A stretch of DNA of 64,000 nucleotides from Capitella teleta (taxonomy: Eukaryota; Annelida; Polychaeta; Capitellidae), in contig KB293181.1 of assembly GCA_000328365.1 (NCBI GenBank), positions 213,872-277,871 of the forward strand, written 5' to 3'. The notes under the pieces were generated by a model. That model searched no databases and was not told the DNA's origin. It saw only the letters and a program-made list of their open reading frames with translations. Positions 1-10,763 of the stretch are shown in pieces; the first letter of the stretch is position 1, and each line of letters begins with the position of its first letter. The translations under genes were made by a program, and so were the position numbers.

Positions 1-28
1 NNNNNNNNNNNNNNNNNNNNNNNNNNNN
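1..28. other. Assembly gap (28 N)
   Basis: Run of N at the left edge. It truncates the fibrinogen-domain gene that follows. Confidence 0.99.
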
Positions 29-396
29 ACCGTCGATATGCAGAGTACGATTATTTCATGGTGGACAGCGAAAGCAAGGGATATCGTCTGCATGTCCTGG
101 GGTACTCTGGGGATGCCGGTGACTCACTCGGCAAACATGACCAACAGAAGTTCTCGACATTCGACAGGGACAATGACCTCGCCGGTCCTGACTACCCCGG
201 TGGCAGCTGCGCACAACGCTTTTCCGGTGCTTGGTGGTACTATAAGTGCTATTCGTCAAACTTAAACGGAAAATACTACCAAGGTGGAGAGGTGTCCGGT
301 AAAGGCTTTGATGGTGTGGCATGGAAATCATGGACTGGACCTAAGTATTCTTTGAAGAGAGTGGAAATGAAAATTCGACCTTCGACTGTCAGATGA
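29..396 (+). CDS. Fibrinogen-related (ficolin/tachylectin-like) protein, 3' exon
   Basis: C-terminal part of a fibrinogen-related domain, read in one open frame from the assembly gap to the TGA at 394-396. Visible family hallmarks in order are an AEYDYFMVDSES stretch, YSGDAGDSLGKHD, the calcium-site-like FSTFDRDND, a cysteine pair bracketing the GAWWY block (SCAQRF...YYKC), SNLNGKYYQGG and the closing SLKRVEMKIRP. Such domains in secreted invertebrate lectins bind acetylated sugars and act in innate recognition, or sit in matrix proteins. The N-terminal half of the domain and any signal peptide or collagen-like region lie left of the window. The frame shows no damage. The exact subfamily cannot be told from this fragment. 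Confidence 0.9.
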
Positions 397-987
397 TATT
401 GAATTATGTTTTGAGCAAATGTATCTTATTTTTATGAAAATACTTTTCAGTTTGAATGAATTTGTGTGGTACTTTTGTTTTCAGAGTCAATGATCATTTT
501 CGAGGTTTGAAAGTAAACAAAAAGTCATTTATTGTGAATGAACTACACGATAACACAAAGAGATCGAGCTGTTGAAATGTACAGCATTAGTAAATTTCAT
601 AACGCACAACCCTCTGCATCTTGTATCAGGTTGGTTCAACCAATCATAACGGCTTTATTTCGAGTCTTGATGGTCAAAATTGACACAGCAATAAAAAAGC
701 ATGCTAAGAGACAAAATCACAATTAAATAACATTACAACAATTTACAGGATACAATTAAAAAGAAAGGACACTATTTTTAGTTTCATCTATAATCGCGTT
801 GATGCTATTTTTCTGTGTATTGCCGTCAAATGAGAGAACCCACACGCAGCATATCATTTGTGGTCCATGGCGTATAAATTAATCATACATTGCAAGCTGA
901 CTGATTAGTATTCTACTAGTATTCTTAGTATTGTTACTCATTCATCAAGACAGTGACGAGTAGTTGACACCATCCTAATGTTCCTCC
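397..987. other. Spacer between convergent 3' ends
   Basis: AT-rich spacer between the end of the fibrinogen-domain gene (+) and the end of the DEG/ENaC gene (-). It should hold both 3' UTRs. No coding similarity, RNA gene or repeat recognised. Confidence 0.6.
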
Positions 988-2550
988 CTATTTCACCTTG
1001 TAAAACGGTAGAGCCATGACCTTGCCACACAAAACAATGACCTCCAGCACAGTGAGGAAAGAGAGTCCAGCCCACAATCCAATAGTTCCTCCCATGTCTG
1101 ACAACAGATTCGAACTCTCGTACGATGCTACCTGTGACCTCACCAAAACATCAGACGACGTGAAATAGACATTCAATCGAGCGAAGTTATCAGTGATCAA
1201 AGGTGAATCTGTGAAGTTTGAGGAGTTTCCATTCAGTCGTAATAGTTCCGTGTACGCCCTCACCGACTTCCGGTCAGGCCGACTCGCAATGACATTGTCG
1301 AAAAAGCTCTGCAAATATCTGACACTTGGCCATTTCGCCTCAGAAATGTCTTTATCGTAGGCGTAGCTCTCACAAGCAGGTTGGCAAATGTGGATGTCAT
1401 CGCTGACCCAGATCACTTCATAGAATTCATAATACGCGACTTGCTCACACTCGATCCGCTTCATGTATTCGTCATCGCTGAAGTTGTAGAAGCCGCAATA
1501 GATTTCATCTTTGAGTTTTCCAGGAACTGGGAGATCAACAGAAATACACCCACAGCGCTGACTTATGTGCAGCTGGGCGTGCAGAAGCAAACATGCCGAG
1601 GCTGTGTATTTGTACTGTGGAAGTTGAGCATGACTCCGAGCTAGACTACAGTTACCGTACGGCTGGCCCTTGCAAAGGATTTTAGTTGCGCTGAGTCCGA
1701 CAGCGGTTGAATGACCCGACATGATGTCAAACCCTTCGTTCAGAGGACTGGACAGACTACCTTTGTTGTGGATGGTCACTCTGACACCAGAACTCTGTTT
1801 GACATTGGACAGGGCGTCGTAGTTCCCAGGGTACTGTCCACCGCTCGCTGTGTCCAGATAGAAGAGAATGGAGAGACCGACGTTTGGACCGACACCCGTG
1901 GCGTCTGGAGCTATACTGGTGGATGAGAATGTATAGCAGTTGTAATAAGTTCCATCAGCGAGGAATGTGAAGTACTCGTCCTTGTTCTGTAAGCAATTTT
2001 GGCCAGCGTATCGACAACCCACAACAAGATCATTCAGCTGATGACTTGCCATTCTTGATTCAGCCGCAATTTGGTTTTCAAAGTAACCTTTGGTTGAGCT
2101 GATTCGCCCTATTTTCAAGTATTTCGAATTTGGATTGTCTGCTATGAGCTGGCGGATCTTGGGTAGCTTGATACTACCGTATTCATACACTGACGTGTTG
2201 GGGTCATTTCCCAGGGGAAAGGCTAGCTGTGGAATAAGAGGCTCGATGTTGCACACTGTGATGTCCGGAAACGGCACAGCAACGTTTTCCATTTTGTTGA
2301 CCTCATGGGTTGGGTAAGCGTAGTAACCGATGAGGATGCTGCTGAGTTGCCAGGAAATTCCGACAAGTCCAGCCAAAAAGAACAAAAGCCAGGCAACCCG
2401 AATCAGCGAGTTTGTCGACTTCTGGATTTGGCCAAGTCCATGTGCACTTGTGTGGCTGCAGAACTGATCCAGTTCGTGCTTAATCCCTTGCTTCAGAGTC
2501 GGTTTAGTTTCCATGTCGGCCAAATTTTCTTGGCTGTTGTTTCCACGCAT
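988..2550 (-). CDS. DEG/ENaC (amiloride-sensitive sodium channel family) subunit, intronless
   Basis: Complete 520-residue open frame in a single exon. It has the family order: cytosolic N-terminus with the HG gating motif (SAHGLGQI, about residue 37), first membrane helix (about 50-75, WLLFFLAGLVGISW), the post-TM1 block FPDITVCN (about 94), a large cysteine-rich extracellular domain, and a second helix near the C-terminus (about 485-510) containing the G-x-S selectivity-filter triplet (GLS in GLWAGLSFLTVLEV). Members form trimeric cation channels gated by peptides, acid or mechanical stimuli in the plasma membrane. The ATG at 2548-2550 is the first in the frame and gives a family-normal N-terminus. 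Lack of introns contrasts with the densely split genes at 17-38 kb. The gating stimulus cannot be inferred. Confidence 0.93.
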   Translation of the reverse strand: MRGNNSQENLADMETKPTLKQGIKHELDQFCSHTSAHGLGQIQKSTNSLIRVAWLLFFLAGLVGISWQLSSILIGYYAYPTHEVNKMENVAVPFPDITVCNIEPLIPQLAFPLGNDPNTSVYEYGSIKLPKIRQLIADNPNSKYLKIGRISSTKGYFENQIAAESRMASHQLNDLVVGCRYAGQNCLQNKDEYFTFLADGTYYNCYTFSSTSIAPDATGVGPNVGLSILFYLDTASGGQYPGNYDALSNVKQSSGVRVTIHNKGSLSSPLNEGFDIMSGHSTAVGLSATKILCKGQPYGNCSLARSHAQLPQYKYTASACLLLHAQLHISQRCGCISVDLPVPGKLKDEIYCGFYNFSDDEYMKRIECEQVAYYEFYEVIWVSDDIHICQPACESYAYDKDISEAKWPSVRYLQSFFDNVIASRPDRKSVRAYTELLRLNGNSSNFTDSPLITDNFARLNVYFTSSDVLVRSQVASYESSNLLSDMGGTIGLWAGLSFLTVLEVIVLCGKVMALPFYKVK

Positions 2551-5374
2551 GACAGCGAATGGAGTGCGATTCTACGGAATTGACTGTCGACTAATATGGC
2601 TACCTGCAACTCTAGTATCTGCTCCCATTAGTCAAGGTAAAATATTGATGTGTTCAATTTGCTGAGTTTGCTCCACAAATGATATTGGATTGATAGGTTC
2701 ATACGGTAAAAGGTGGCACACAAAAATAGCTGCTCCTAAAAAGTGCTCCGATGTCAATGTGGTGGACTCAATCTTATGCACGTACCCTATTTGAAGGACT
2801 GGAATTTATCTGAATTGAGGGAATTGTGGCCTTGTCTATGAACAATTTACAAGAGTTCATAACTACACAGATGCCGTTAATAATTATAATTTAAATGTTT
2901 GAGGCCACCTAAGATGCAACATTATCATTCAGGGGCGATTATTGATTTATTTTGGTGGTATAAGTGTGGCGTGTTTATATTTCTGCCCCCGTTATTTATT
3001 CACGTTAAAGGGAATCGATTTGTTTTTGTTTTTTTTTTGTATTTTTTTTTTTTTTTTTTTTGGTGCGACGTGGCATTGGCAACCTATGTGTTACTTTGAT
3101 TTGATTGCATGTAACACATACGTGTGAACCGCATACCTAGGTGTGATCACTCACAGCTAGAGTAATGATGCTTCTTTGCTTTCCACAATGTTTGCTGTAG
3201 AACATAATGACTTGAATGTATGGAAACAAAAATCCCCTGAATGGATACACCAGCCTAATAATTTCTGGGGGAGGAATGGAAACCCTAATATATCCTGGAC
3301 ACTGACCCCGATGATAATAGATAAACAGACAAAAAGTCTTCTATGCGGTTGGCGAATGGATGAGAGATACAGTTTGGTGATTATCAAATATAAATATAAA
3401 TATAATAATAAAATATAAATATAAATATAATATAATAATAAAATATAAATATAAATATTAATATAATATAATAATAAAATATAAATATAAATATAAATAT
3501 AATATAATTTTATTCTTGAAAAGAACTCTCTCATTTTAATGGCGATGAACAATGGAAAGTAACGAATAAAAACGAAAGAAAAGAAAAGAAAAGAAAAGGG
3601 TACATGTACATGGTGAATTTACCCGCTGGACCAAACAAAAAAATTTAAACCAAGTTAATATCTTCGTAAGATAAATTCATGAAGCTGTGTGATGGTATTC
3701 ACTCATAAAGAACGTCAATAATGGCCGAAACACTAGAAAAATCTGTAAAAGAAACAACAGAGTTCATGCTATTAATACAATCATAAAAGATATTTAGAAA
3801 CCGACTATTCAGTTGAGCAAAAACATTAGACATTGACATTTAAGAATGGGATACATTTTGACCTCGTCAATGGTGAAATATTGAGTACCTTTTTTACAAC
3901 ACTTATTCCAAATTGAATTTGAATATTGCGTTGATTGTATTGTATAAACAGAAAATATAGTCTCATCATATGAGAGTAAACAGAATTATTTTATCTTTCA
4001 AGAGCGAGTACACGAAATGAAAAAATAGGCGGAGAATGGCTAGAATTTGCTCATCTCTTATTTCAATGCACCTTCAACAAAAGCAAGGATTTTCCTCACA
4101 AGACATTCTTTTGACAATAATTAAGGTTAGAGGGTAAATATGGCTGCCAATCGGATGGCAGCTAAGCCCCAAAATAAGCAAGAAGAGCTCACTATGCCTC
4201 GGCTGGTAAGAAGCTGTCGATGTAATGACATGCTTTTAGAAGAGGGAGTATTATTTGTAGTCCTTATCAGGGAACCAAGTAAAGAACCTACACGGAAGAA
4301 CTCAGGTTACCTTGACCTTATACCTGACCACAATGATTACATAAGTGTACTTGGCGTATGGAAAGGTTTGTGATGCATGTAAGCAAGTCAAGAGGTTTCT
4401 TTGGATTTATGTCAGCTTTGAGGATGACTTGAACCTCATGACGCGATCCAGCAGCTCATAATTTCAGCAAACAAATATATGGCGAATGCCTGACAACACA
4501 CTAAGATGACCTCATGGTAAGTTACTCAAGACTGACTATAAGCTACTCAAAACTGACTATATATGAAGTCCTCACTCAATAACTACATGCATATATAGTA
4601 CAAGTGAACAGTAACACCCGTCATAGACCTTCGGGTCATTCGACGTCTTGCAACACTTTGTGTGTGTCCATCTCCTCACCAGTTATATCATTAATGAATG
4701 CCTTGCATTAAATGTATAGCATTATTAATTTTAACACAATAAAATATAGAGTGCCCTAACGGGATAGTTTTTAGGTCAACAGTTGAGGTATTTTTGTGAA
4801 TGCCTGATTTCATCCGAAAATAACGAAATCGATTCCGGCATAGTTGAAACCGCATCTAATCGTCAACGCCTTTTATACACACTTCTTCCGATCATTGTTA
4901 TCTACCATTAGTTTCAGATGACTTCCGTGCATGTTAATGTATGTTAATGTATGATCCCAAGTTAACAAAACACATAACACAAGAACTGAACAGTTTTAAG
5001 GACTACAAAACTTTATTTGAAGAAGACTAGCAGACTTCATTTTAACAATGAAAAATATACATTCAACAAAATATTCCAATACAGTAGGCTTTTCAAATTT
5101 AAAACCATTTAACTAAATATACCATTATTCTTATCTGTATTACAAAAATTGCTGTCCTAAACGAGTACCTAAAAGGACAAAATCAGCGTAAAAACACCTG
5201 GTGTCCAGGAACCAAGAAGTTGCACAGCAAGATGGCAATTTTCGTTATCGGTTCAGGGATAGTACGAAACGTCAAAAGCAAGACATATGGCACTGACAAA
5301 TATACCAACAAATATATCACACTCAAATACAAATTAACACTATCATTATTACTGTCTAGTAAGCTGCTGATCGT
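2551..5374. other. Intergenic spacer, AT-rich
   Basis: Upstream of the DEG/ENaC start. It contains a long T tract near 3027-3061 and an AT minisatellite near 3388-3506. Short open frames here have no family features and are treated as noise. Confidence 0.5.
3388..3506. repeat. AT-rich minisatellite (aaatat/taataata units)
   Basis: Imperfect tandem array of short ATAAAT and ATAATA words, with a larger block of about 45 bp repeated roughly two and a half times. A 131-codon open frame on the minus strand here (Y/I/L-only residues) is a product of the repeat. Confidence 0.85.
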
Positions 5375-6360
5375 CCAGTTTGAATTTCAGAATAACAAAG
5401 CCGATGAGGTTGAGGATGCGGCGGCGTCCAAATTGAATCTCAGAAAGACAAAGCCGATGAGGATGCGGCGTCGTCCAGATTGAATTTCAGAAAGACAAAG
5501 CCGATGAGGATGCGGCGTCGTCCAAATTGAATTTCAGAAAGACAAAGCCGATGAGGATGCGGCGTCGTCCAAATTGAATTTCAGAAAGACAAAGCCGATG
5601 AGGATGCGGCGTCGTCCAGATTGAATTTCAGAAAGACAAAGCCGATGAGGATGCGGCGTCGTCCAAATTGAATTTCAGAAAGACAAAGCCGATGAGGATG
5701 CGGCGTCGTCCAAATTGAATTTCAGAAAGACAAAGCCGATGAGGATGCGGCGTCGTCCAAATTGAATTTCAGAAAGACAAAGCCGATGAGGATGCGGCGT
5801 CGTCCAGATTGAATTTCAGAAAGACAAAGCCGATGAGGATGCGGCGTCGTCCAGATTGAATTTCAGAAAGACAAAGCCGATGAGGATGCGGCGTCGTCCA
5901 GATTGAATTTCAGAAAGACAAAGCCGATGAGGATGCGGCGTCGTCCAGATTGAATTTCAGAAAGACAAAGCCGATGAGGATGCGGCGTCGTCCAGATTGA
6001 ATTTCAGAAAGACAAAGCCGATGAGGATGCGGCGTCGTCCAGATTGAATTTCAGAAAGACAAAGCCGATGAGGATGCGGCGTCGTCCAAATTGAATTTCA
6101 GAAAGACAAAGCCGATGAGGATGCGGCGTCGTCCAGATTGAATTTCAGAAAGACAAAGCCGATGAGGATGCGGCGTCGTCCAGATTGAATTTCAGAAAGA
6201 CAAAGCCGATGAGGATGCGGCGTCGTCCAAATTGAATTTCAGAAAGACAAAGCCGATGAGGATGCGGCGTCGTCCAAATTGAATCTCAGAAAGACAAAGC
6301 CGATGAGGATGCGGCGTCGTCCAGATTGAATTTCAGAAAGACAAAGCCGATGAGGTTGAG
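5375..6360. repeat. 47-bp tandem array, 21 units
   Basis: Head-to-tail units start at 5375, 5428 and then every 47 bp to 6321. Each contains the words gaatttcagaaagacaaagc and gaggatgcggcgtcgtc. The first unit is 53 bp because of an extra gttgag. That same gatgaggttgag variant ends the last unit, so both outer units share a variant absent inside. The main internal difference is ccaaattg versus ccagattg. The array is very homogeneous, which implies recent expansion or gene conversion. Forty-seven is not a multiple of three, so a conserved protein repeat is not encoded; open frames over it are incidental. Confidence 0.97.
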
Positions 6361-8390
6361 GAGAAATTCCAGTACTTGATGCAGCAGACCTCAAACTGGA
6401 AAAGGCAAGGACCGTGGCAAGCAGGGGTCCAGCCACCGTGTCTCATTCAGCGCATTATGGTCCTCATTATTTCTGAATGACTGCTAACAAGAAACGAGAT
6501 GTTATATACCTCTTCAGCTGGATGTATTGAGTTCATTCCATTTATGTGAGGCAATTCATTATTTGCTCAGCAATTCGTCTTTACATTGAGCATATTCATT
6601 GTATCATATTCACTGTTTAATTATAAACCCTGCCTTGACACAATCAAACTGCTCACTGTTAGTGTTCTACAGCTTCTCTTTACGAGTGCAATTAACAAAC
6701 CATTCTAAGAAATAATAGTTATTTGTTTCTCATCAGTCCTCATCAGTCAACTGCTTTCTGCAATGATGCGCCCACCGATGACTTCGGTCTCCTTTGCTTC
6801 CCGGATATCCGACCTATACCTTACTTGTTAATCTGTGAGTGGTTTTAATGGAAGTAAATGGTTGCCCGCTTAATACACTCATCCCTTCTCTTCATTTCAT
6901 AATACCATGATCACCATTGTAATCATTCTAATGGATATTGTTGTCCTATTTTGAAACCTATTTACGCTATTTTAAGGAAACTTAATAATTATGCATATAT
7001 TTTCACTAAAAGCTATTATACGTTATTTATAGAACTCCCAAACCAGACACTTTTAGAGTGTCACTGTCAGCTCTCAAGATAATGTTTTACTCATCGTTAA
7101 TACATTCTTATATATACATATAATCGTTTAATTCTTTTATCAGTTTAGCAAAGCTCAAAACAATTGAAATGCACCGAGCCAACGGAATTCGGTCACGCCA
7201 TTAATTGATAAAATTTCAAGAGCACAAAAAAAAAAAAAAAAAAAAAAAATTAAATAAAACACACTTCTCGCATGGTTCGATGTCAATTCAATTCAATTCA
7301 AAAATGTGTTTATTCAAAAAAAACCAAAAACAAACAAAAAACAAAAAACAAAAAAACACAAGTGGAGTGAGAGGGGCTGACCCAGAACATGGGTATGTGC
7401 CCGCAATGGATATTTACAATTTTACAAACAAACGACGAATAAACAAACTAATAAACAGGATATTCACAAAAGCTTTAGATTTTTTTTTTCTCATGAATAC
7501 CATTCGTTTACTGTCAAAACGACTCGATATCCCTTCTTTCAATACTTAATCGCTTCTTGCCAGCGATTGAATTGATCATAATTATACATAATTATCACAG
7601 GATTATGGACCGTTTAACTCCCAAGCATAGCCTACAAATAATGTGTCGCCTAAATGAGCAATCCCGGCAACTGTGACGTTTCGATTCTGTCACAAAACAC
7701 TCAACTCGGAGAATGGCAGAGAATGATTTTCTTCTTTTTCGTTTTCGAAGCGCTTAAAAATAGTCTTCATTGTCGCACAGCAATGAAAATTTACGTCTAT
7801 AGTGATATGTTGAAACTTAAACGAATCGTTTCTTGTAGTATAGCTCGGAATAGGAGTGAGATGTCATAAGACTCTTTAAACCCAGATGGTCACAGGTTTA
7901 TATAAATAGAAATTATGAATAATATCAAAATATATTAATTATGCATAGAAATAAAAGACATTATACCAAAATAATGTTGCTGCGTGCGATGAATTCATCC
8001 AGCGAGTAGCATTGAAGAATACCTGCATTGTGACAAAAGAGCCGCGTGTCACAGCAAGGAGGCCTATTGACCTATGACCTATTTCTGAACACCGTGTATG
8101 ATTGAAATGAACGATAAGTACCAGAACGATAACAACATTTATTTAAAGAATATTTCAAATTTGGGAATCCATCCCCTAGTCCATGAAATCAGCAACTGCA
8201 ACATTTACATTTACAGTTACATAACAAAAAAAAAAAACAAAAAAAAAAAAAAAAAAAAAATAACAAAAATAACACAACCCTCCCTGGCCTAGAGATGACA
8301 ATGTATTGTTAGATAATAGAACTCATTGATATTTATAAACAATTGATAGTATTTTGTGTGCATCGCAACACCTTAAAGTATTCCATTATC
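6361..8390. other. Intergenic spacer with A-rich tracts
   Basis: No gene recognised. It holds an aattc micro-repeat (about 7281-7299) followed by A-rich sequence, which resembles the 3' tail of a degraded non-LTR element, and A tracts near 7227-7248 and 8226-8261. Confidence 0.45.
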
Positions 8391-9560
8391 TCATGGATTC
8401 AAGTTAAGAGAGGTTTGTTTAGTAACAGAGCTTCGGCTGTTAACCCCGGATTTATTTTCTTCCGCTTTCTTGCACAAAAATAGTCCAATCATGTCCTTCC
8501 TGAATTTGTTGTTGGTGATGATGTAGACAAAGAAATTGCTGAAAGAGTTGATCCAGGGGAAGATTTCTATGACTTTCAAAAACATGGCCATTGCAAAAGA
8601 TGCATTGCGGTACGGACCATTGATGCTGATGTTCAACGAATACACCACGAGGGGAATGTTAGTAAAGACAAAGACCGCAATTACTCCCATAGTCATGCCC
8701 AAACATGGAACATCCTTCATGGTGTTCTTGCTGTTCTGATTCCTGAAGCGTAGGCTTTTGATGATGTCATTCATGGTTCGAATGCTGGTAAAGATCAAGA
8801 GAGTAAGTGGGACAACCTGCTTGAGGATTAGCCTCCCGTAAGACGTGACGTCAGTCACGATGGGGTCTCTACCTATGTCAGTGTAAACAGCGACTGGAAT
8901 ATTATGACCTGAAGAAGGATCCGGATACCATAGGCTTTTGAGTCTGAGGACGATGTGGAAATTTGGTATGACTCCACAAAGAATGAGTACGGCGCTGGCG
9001 ATGCGCGCTCTCTTTTGTGTGCACCAAACAGCTCGCTTCATCGGGTAACAAATCGCGATCATCCGATCCAGACTCAATGCATTAACGAGGTACGTCGCTG
9101 AACTCGACAACCAGGATCTGAGGAAGTATGCTGGAATCTGTGTCCAGTAACTGACGACTCGCGTGGTTTGGCTCTGACGTAAGAAGTTGTGGTTGAGAAG
9201 GATACCGTTACATGTCATCAAGACGCCAGTGAGGAGATCACAGACCGCAAGACTGTTGAGGTAGATGAACGGTGACACTGTCTTCTGTCTGCTCATCACG
9301 ATGATATTGACAATGTTGAACAGAATGGATGCAACTCCGATGACGATATTGCTGAAGGATGTGAGAGCGTTGCCAACGCGAGAAATGTCTGCAACGGTGG
9401 TTGCATAATTGCTTCTTGGCTGCTGAATCATCTGGGATCCATCGGTGACCGTGTCTTCTGTTGTCATCATTGTGCCATTGCCACCATTACCAGCCAATAC
9501 AGTGGCCAGCACTGATGCAATCACCACAGCAACAAGCGACACCAACCTTAAAGGGAACAT
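8391..9560 (-). CDS. Rhodopsin-class (class A) GPCR, FMRFamide-receptor-like, intronless
   Basis: Seven-helix receptor of about 389 residues in one exon. The start chosen is the ATG at 9558-9560, which begins a hydrophobic leader (MFPLRLVSLVAVV...). The open frame runs a few codons further upstream without another ATG. TM2 holds the conserved Asp (LAVCDLLTG), TM3 ends in LDRMIAICYP (DRM in place of DRY), and TM7 reads SNFFVYI where NPxxY is usual, followed by a basic NKFRKDM start of helix 8. The TM6 CWxP signature is not evident (FVFTNIPLVVY). N-terminal NGT and TM-loop cysteines fit a plasma-membrane peptide receptor. Overall feel is closest to invertebrate FMRFamide/neuropeptide-type orphan receptors, but the ligand is unknown. 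Confidence 0.85.
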   Translation of the reverse strand: MFPLRLVSLVAVVIASVLATVLAGNGGNGTMMTTEDTVTDGSQMIQQPRSNYATTVADISRVGNALTSFSNIVIGVASILFNIVNIIVMSRQKTVSPFIYLNSLAVCDLLTGVLMTCNGILLNHNFLRQSQTTRVVSYWTQIPAYFLRSWLSSSATYLVNALSLDRMIAICYPMKRAVWCTQKRARIASAVLILCGVIPNFHIVLRLKSLWYPDPSSGHNIPVAVYTDIGRDPIVTDVTSYGRLILKQVVPLTLLIFTSIRTMNDIIKSLRFRNQNSKNTMKDVPCLGMTMGVIAVFVFTNIPLVVYSLNISINGPYRNASFAMAMFLKVIEIFPWINSFSNFFVYIITNNKFRKDMIGLFLCKKAEENKSGVNSRSSVTKQTSLNLNP

Positions 9561-10289
9561 TCTGCGATCTGTGAACACTCCTTTCCCTTGGGAAGCTCTT
9601 ATAGTCAGAGGAGCTCAGCATTGAGTCGATCCATTTCTTTGGTGACTGCTTTGATGTGCGAACAAGAAACTTTCTATGTGAAGAACTACGTCCCTGATAG
9701 ATCTGAATTAGAGAAGTGTTGCAACAGGCAAACTGGCATTCAATGACCCACTGGTTTTGCTCATATCTAACATGAATATCGTTCATCTCATTGGATGAAT
9801 AGTCAATGCCAAAGGATGTGAAATGATAAGAAGATCGTGTTAATTGGTAAGATCAATCCAGTACAGGTGCATATTTGATATCCACGCAGATGCATGAAGG
9901 GCATATTTGAGTTATCTCATTCCACATTCTTTTCATTCTCTTCCGGGCATTTCATCTTCCAACGCATTCCTTCCTAATTCATCATGTTACATGCCACTCG
10001 CACACAGTTGCTACTAAATTGACTTATCAAGAGTCACCTACTCGGTAGATGACATACTACAGAGAGACTCACTGTACGGTAAACGCATTAAACTCCAGTT
10101 CGCGAACCACGATTTCTAGAATTCCACGCTTGTAATTATATTTATGAAGGCACCAGGGTCTGCAGAGCCATACCAGGTAGACGCTGGTACTAAATTTTGT
10201 TCGAAACCAGTACCATAAACCTACTTAAACTAGATCCGCAACGAAAAAGTGACATTTCAGGTTTCTCTCCGCTTTCCGATTGTTGTGTC
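9561..10289. other. Upstream region of the GPCR gene
   Basis: Should contain the promoter and 5' UTR of the minus-strand GPCR. No TATA box or known site stands out. A short open frame at 9487-9786 is a shadow. Confidence 0.4.
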
Positions 10290-10640
10290 ACATGACCTGC
10301 TGTCCACGTGTTATAAATAAATCAGAGCACTGCGCCTGCGTAGTGCGAAGTAAACATACACGCATGCGCATACAATTTTCCCACGCTAAGCAGTTCAACA
10401 TGCGGCCTATCTTTCCTTGCAGTTGCGCACGTAATTTATACCGAGTCTTCACAAAGGAATACGTATTAATTATTAATACGCAATATTTTGTGCATCACCA
10501 ATCAGTATATGAACAATTTCATTTATTTTCATTCGAAAGTCGTGAGAGAAGTTTGAGCGGGAAAGTGAAACATGGGCGCTTGTTTACAGCGCAGTGCGCA
10601 AGCGCTGATCGAGTGACGTCACTCGCAAAATGGCGTTTGT
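10290..10640. promoter_or_regulatory. GC-rich promoter-like island (NRF1-, CRE- and YY1-like sites)
   Basis: A CpG-containing island in otherwise AT-rich DNA. It has GCGCATGCGC-type words near 10362-10371 and TGCGCAAGCGC near 10595 (NRF1-like). It also has a perfect 16-bp palindrome at 10610-10625 (CGAGTGACGTCACTCG) whose core is the CRE octamer TGACGTCA, and a YY1-like AAAATGGCG at 10627-10635. A GTAAGT donor-like word follows at about 10686. This combination is typical of animal housekeeping promoters with a 5' exon and a downstream intron, but no coding exon could be assigned to it. Confidence 0.45.
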
Positions 10641-10763
10641 TCACTTCTTCACGAAATGCTTTCTTTTTTTGCGGGTTTTAATTAATGTAAGTTTGACATG
10701 ATGGTACTGGCTCATATTGTTTTTTTCTTGGAGCATAAATATACCATCTAACGTCTGGAGGGC

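Noticed and set aside
4140-4373. 77-codon frame
   Set aside because: No family resemblance and no splice or leader signals.
5220-6436. Coding repeats over the 47-bp array
   Set aside because: The period is not divisible by three and open frames end after one or two units.
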